In this document: positions 60,525-64,000 of the stretch, in pieces
How positions within the stretch are numbered: the first letter of the stretch is position 1
How the letters are laid out: each line of letters begins with the position of its first letter
Assembly (NCBI GenBank): GCA_023014335.1
Contig: JAECYW010000020.1
Location: 1,178,001 to 1,242,000, forward strand
Direction: 5' to 3'
From: Galerina marginata
Taxonomy: Eukaryota; Basidiomycota; Agaricomycetes; Agaricales; Galerinaceae
DNA: 64,000 nucleotides
Program-made: the position numbers and the translations under genes
The notes under the pieces: generated by a model
Told to the model about the DNA's origin: nothing
The model's input: only the letters and a program-made list of their open reading frames with translations
Database searches by the model: none

Positions 60525-62343
60525 CTACGCCCCCTTGCTGATCCTTGTGTTTACACGGTCATCATATGTCACGAGCTCTGAGCGTTTAGAACCCCCTTCC
60601 ACCCATTTCCGCATAGATGCAGCCGCAGAACCCGTGATCTGCACAGAGGTCCCAAAACGAGTTGCCCCCTGTGCGCTCCTGCTCAGCATGGTGCTGTGCT
60701 TGTCACGGCTGCCTCGCCACATGATTTCCACCAACCCCCGGCACCTTTCGTGTGTTAGATTTTCCATTAGTAAATATATATATATATACATATATCTTAC
60801 CTCTCGAAATCAATCCCAAGTCCGTATTCTCCGAGAAGGAACCCTCCGCCTGATATTTTATCGTGATCGTAGTCGTCGTCCAACACATAATCGGTACCGA
60901 CTTCCTTGCGCTTAGCCGCCCACCATAGGCCATAGGCAACGGCGACTACATCATTGTCTGTGTGCTGGTAATTAGCAAAGTCGTCGCACGTTATCATGAG
61001 CGAGTTTGCGAACGCCGCCCCGTCCCAGGTCCCTGGGTCCAGGTTGGTAAACCCCAGTATTCCATTCCTATAGGTCGTCGATTTATCGAACAGAGAAATT
61101 GGCTATACCACTTACTTTTGCGCATAGTTTTGTAAAGCCTTGAAACCGCCTGGGTAAAGAGTGGCGAGTCCGTCCCGATACAGCAGCCCTACCGCGTCGA
61201 TATCGGGCTGTGTAAGATCTTGGTATCTACAATCTCTATTGTCGACCTTTCTTCGGGTGGATATCCAGAACAACTCGCCTTTCAAACCCATCTTTCGAGG
61301 AGGCCGGGGCGTACCAAACAACTTTTTTTCCGAGCTCCATCGAGCCATGATAACCAATTGCGTACATTTTCCCGTGCCGAATCCTGTACTTGGATGTGCT
61401 CGTGCTCGAACCCTGGGTCACCTTGCACACTGATTGAGCATTTGTACGTTGCAATACTATCGTCCTCACCTTTTGTGCTTTATTGTTGGCTATTATCCGG
61501 ACCGTGTTTGTCCAACCCATTACGAGCGTCAGGGACTTGCATACAATTTCACGATGCTTCTCTCCCATACATTCGAAAGCCCTGTACAGCCAGATCAAGT
61601 CAAGTTGATAATAACGGATATGTTCGCACTGTATTCGAACCGCAGACACGATTTCTTGTGTATCCGAATCCACGACGATGTGTACGCCTGGTTCAAAGAT
61701 CCACTCAGTACCGAGCGAATCAAACGCCTTGCTTTTTTGATCCAATGGACCATCTGAACGCTGTTCTAGTTGGGCGAGTGCGCGTTCAAAATCTGGCCTC
61801 TTGGAAACCATGTGGACCTGCACGTTTTCTTCCCCTAGATATTTACGGAGAAACTATGTCGCGAGAATTCCTCAGTAGCTCGTAACCCTTGCACGTTAAC
61901 GCACCTCTTCATTTGAACGATTGTCCTTTTCCTTCTGCACTTTTTCATGCACTGCAGCTTCCATTTCCATGTCTTGATTGTAGCTCTGAATGCTGATCCT
62001 CGCTCAACATCTGTACAATTTGAAACTACATTGCTAACCTTGCCGCCGTATTCTGAACTGCGCGCTTTCCCCCTCTGTGAAAATGAGCAAAATATCAGTA
62101 TACGTGGTACAAAGTACTGAAACTTACTTCTTCCCTTTTCGACGTCCATCCACTGCCCCCCTTTCCAGCTTCAGCTTCTGTCTGCTCTTTTGGCTTTTCA
62201 AGCGATTGTACTCTTTTTTTTGTCTTCTTTCTTGGTTTTGAGCGTCCCTGTTGGGAGACGATCAGTAATTGAAACTGGACAACAAGTAGGGCTGCTCGCG
62301 TAAGATCTGGGTCATCGAAATCAAGCTTGAGCATTTTGGCCAA
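60525..62343 (-). CDS. TET/JBP-family 2-oxoglutarate/Fe(II) nucleic-acid dioxygenase
   Basis: The start at 62343 opens a 72-codon exon ending at 62128, with a Lys-rich, nuclear-signal-like patch. Exon 2 is 62074-62039. A coiled, Glu/Lys-rich exon follows, then a long exon (about 61,840 to 61,470) and shorter ones, then 61077-60801 and 60744-60525. The catalytic part is clear: a W-D-G-A-A-F-A-N segment, N-Y-Q-H-T-D-N-D with the H-x-D iron pair, A-Y-G-L-W-W, G-G-G-F-L-L-G-E-Y-G, then the last exon with the distal His in D-K-H-S-T and Arg in T-R-F-G-T-S. These match basidiomycete TET/JBP proteins, which oxidise 5-methylcytosine or related thymine/cytosine bases. An AT microsatellite sits in the last intron. 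All key residues are present, so activity is plausible. Size is roughly 430 residues; middle exon edges are tentative. Confidence 0.85.
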
Positions 62344-63250
62344 AGGAGAGGATTGCGCCGGTGAGACTAGGTATTATCGATCGATAGAAATGTATGTACC
62401 AAAATTAGGGTCGTGTGAATGTATCAAATTACTACCGACTAATGTTCACCTTTTCTCAGTATAAATCAGACGACAATCCTTTATAACTCGATCACTTCCT
62501 GCAGTCGAAATTTCAGGTGGTTGGGTGCGTGATTCTATCCACTTTTATTAAAGTTATTACCAAAAGATTGGGCGGTGAGCCAACTCGGGCGACTTTGGGC
62601 TCACCATTCCTCAGTCAAATCATTTCCATTCTCTTCGAAATTCTACAAGATCATAGGGACTAGATACAGCTCGCAGGCAAAATCTGTTTCATCAAAAAAC
62701 AGGCATTTTTGGCCAAGTTATGATCCGACATATGTCCGCTCCAAGTGCCACTCGCATATTGATTGTCTTTACGTCGTCAAGTTGTTTCTGGTCAAATGAG
62801 CCTACACTAAACACCCTTCAATTTATTTCGAATTCAGGGCTGTCAAGTAGCCCGTTCTTCGAATTACAGTTTGCACGTCTTCTGCGACCAGGATATCCCG
62901 CGACAACACCCGGGTGAACATCCAGGTGGCGGTAATAGGCGCTGAAAAGCTCTCCAACATTAATGAAAGCATGGTTGAGGGATCCTACAGCGTCCAAGTC
63001 ATCTTCTTAATAAAAACAGTGCCACGTACTAGTCGTGTTCAATATCTGTACCAGGAATGGAGATGAAACGGAAAGGGAGGCTGCTTATCAAAATTCGGGT
63101 TATCCAACTTTTATTGCCTCATTTGGTTAGAGTAAGGGATTGCGCCTAGGTACTTATCGGGCAGATGTTCTAAATTTAGCGAACAGAGGGGACGAGGGCA
63201 GGTATAATGGACTAAGGAGGGAATATATGTATAATAGGTCTTGTTGCGCG
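62344..63250. other. Intergenic stretch upstream of the TET/JBP gene
   Basis: It should hold the TET/JBP promoter. A plus frame at 62575-62799 is unsupported. No repeats stand out. Confidence 0.35.
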
Positions 63251-63253
63251 GTC

Positions 63254-63535
63254 AGTAAAGTTGAAGCTGGGATCTAAGGAGACCAACTGGCCTGTAATTA
63301 AAAGACTCTACAATGAACTTCCCAATGAAACCGCCGTCAAACCACCGGTCTTGAAATCTAAAAACAACCTGCGAGAGGTAAGACTCAGATTTAACAGGTG
63401 ATGGTATGGGTTTTAGGAAGTGCTCTTTAGGTCAGTGGGTGAATACATTCCAACGTGAGGCTGCATGCAGCGAGAGGGAATTTTTCGAATGCGACTCGGA
63501 CGAGCACTTCAATGCCTTAATTCCCAGATAATACA
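63254..63535 (+). CDS. Possible exons of a short unidentified gene
   Basis: A frame near 63260-63378 reads protein-like (N-W-P-V-I-K-R-L-Y-N-E-L-P) and ends at a GTAAGA donor. After an intron ending in TTTTAG at 63416, either a short tail or another frame (G-Q-W-V-N-T-F-Q-R, then F-F-E-C-D-S-D-E) follows to a stop at about 63530. The phases do not settle which is real. I do not recognise the protein. Confidence 0.3.
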
Positions 63536-63544
63536 CCACACTGT

Positions 63545-64000
63545 CTACAGGTGCATGGGTATGTAGGCGATGTTTTTGCTTTGACACTGTGTGCGAGAAG
63601 TCTGAGACCCTTCATCAATGTCTTCATCGCTGTCGGTGTCCAAGCCCGACTCGTCGCCGTCATTCTGGGAGAAATAATAATTATGAGCAAAATTATAACA
63701 ATCAAACGCAGTAAGTATCTGACCTTAAGGACGAGAAACACGAGTAATGATATTTATGAGAGGCCAGTCAATGCGTCCACCACATCAATCGATCCGTAGC
63801 CGGAGTTTTGTCCCTTCTTACAGATGTGCAAGACCTCACCAATGTGATAGCGTTTCTGGGTCCACATAATTAGGGTTATTTCCTTTGCGAATATTTTTTA
63901 GCACGGTTACATCTCGCTCCAAAAGGTTGGGGATGTCTAACACGTTGAATCTAATTACTTGAAATCGATAGGTGAATTCAAATGACATACCGTTGACGAC
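63545..64000 (-). CDS. 3' end of an unidentified gene cut by the window edge
   Basis: The last exon (63664-63545) is 39 codons plus stop, strongly acidic at first (D-G-D-E-S-G-L-D-T-D-S-D-E-D), after an acceptor reading TTTCTCCCAG. Upstream, between about 63845 and 63960, the minus strand reads D-I-P-N-L-L-E-R-D-V-T-V-L-K and ends at a likely donor near 63841. A further small exon may lie between. The family is unknown. An acidic C-terminus also marks the degenerate-JmjC gene at 13.8-20.5 kb, but this is weak evidence of kinship. Confidence 0.4.

Noticed and set aside
13795..62343. KDZ transposon carrying the TET/JBP and Ulp1 genes
   Set aside because: I looked for a long KDZ transposase frame with a cysteine cluster and found none, and no terminal repeats bracket these genes. 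The link stays a hypothesis.

Overview
The window looks like nuclear DNA of a mushroom-forming basidiomycete (Agaricomycetes). Genes lie on both strands and are cut by many short GT-AG introns, mostly 32-90 bp. The recognisable families (agaricomycete JmjC-like proteins, F-box/LRR-like proteins, a fungal TET/JBP oxygenase, a large mushroom orphan protein) point the same way. No ribosomal, tRNA, CRISPR or bacterial-type features were seen. All exon joins are my own reading of splice sites and reading frames, with no transcript support.

Layout. 0.4-5.9 kb (-): a large orphan gene with a tandemly triplicated 44-45 residue exon and a region resembling a dead Ulp1 protease. 6.0-7.3 kb (+): a BAH-PHD chromatin reader. 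8.2-8.6 kb (+): a small basic/coiled-coil ORF. 8.8-12.7 kb: three F-box/LRR-like genes. 12.8-13.5 kb (-): an orphan. 13.8-20.5 kb (+): a very intron-rich gene with an amplified exon-intron array and a C-terminal JmjC-like domain that lacks its iron ligands. 21.2-22.3 kb (+): a sirtuin. 24.3-25.4 kb (-): a complete miniature copia-type LTR element (TRIM). 26.2-28.8 kb (+): an AT-hook/coiled-coil protein. 29.0-30.5 kb (-): a second degenerate JmjC-like protein. 31.7-33.6 kb (+): an orphan with a zinc-ribbon-like motif. 34.2-35.9 kb (-): an Ulp1/C48 protease with a complete catalytic set.

37.2-37.8 kb (-) holds an orphan gene, followed by a repeat-rich stretch to 42.2 kb containing an element with long terminal inverted repeats. 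42.3-43.6 kb (+): an F-box-like gene. 45.0-47.7 kb (+): a GC-richer 893-residue orphan of a family I associate with mushrooms. 48.9-49.9 kb (-): a SET-domain methyltransferase. 52.1-53.8 kb: a 1.7 kb foldback element with 449-450 bp arms. 54.9-58.5 kb (-): a JmjC gene with a nearly perfect 1,069 bp internal tandem duplication that should encode two JmjC domains. 60.5-62.3 kb (-): a TET/JBP dioxygenase. 63.5-64.0 kb (-): the 3' end of a gene cut by the window edge.

The striking theme is density of chromatin- and modification-type domains: BAH-PHD, sirtuin, SET, TET/JBP, Ulp1, one JmjC with its ligands present and two without. These sit among recent repeats and genes built from duplicated exons. 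I infer a fast-evolving accessory region of an epigenetic character. Physical clustering is what I see; a joint function is not shown. No KDZ transposase, which is known to travel with fungal TET/JBP genes, was found.
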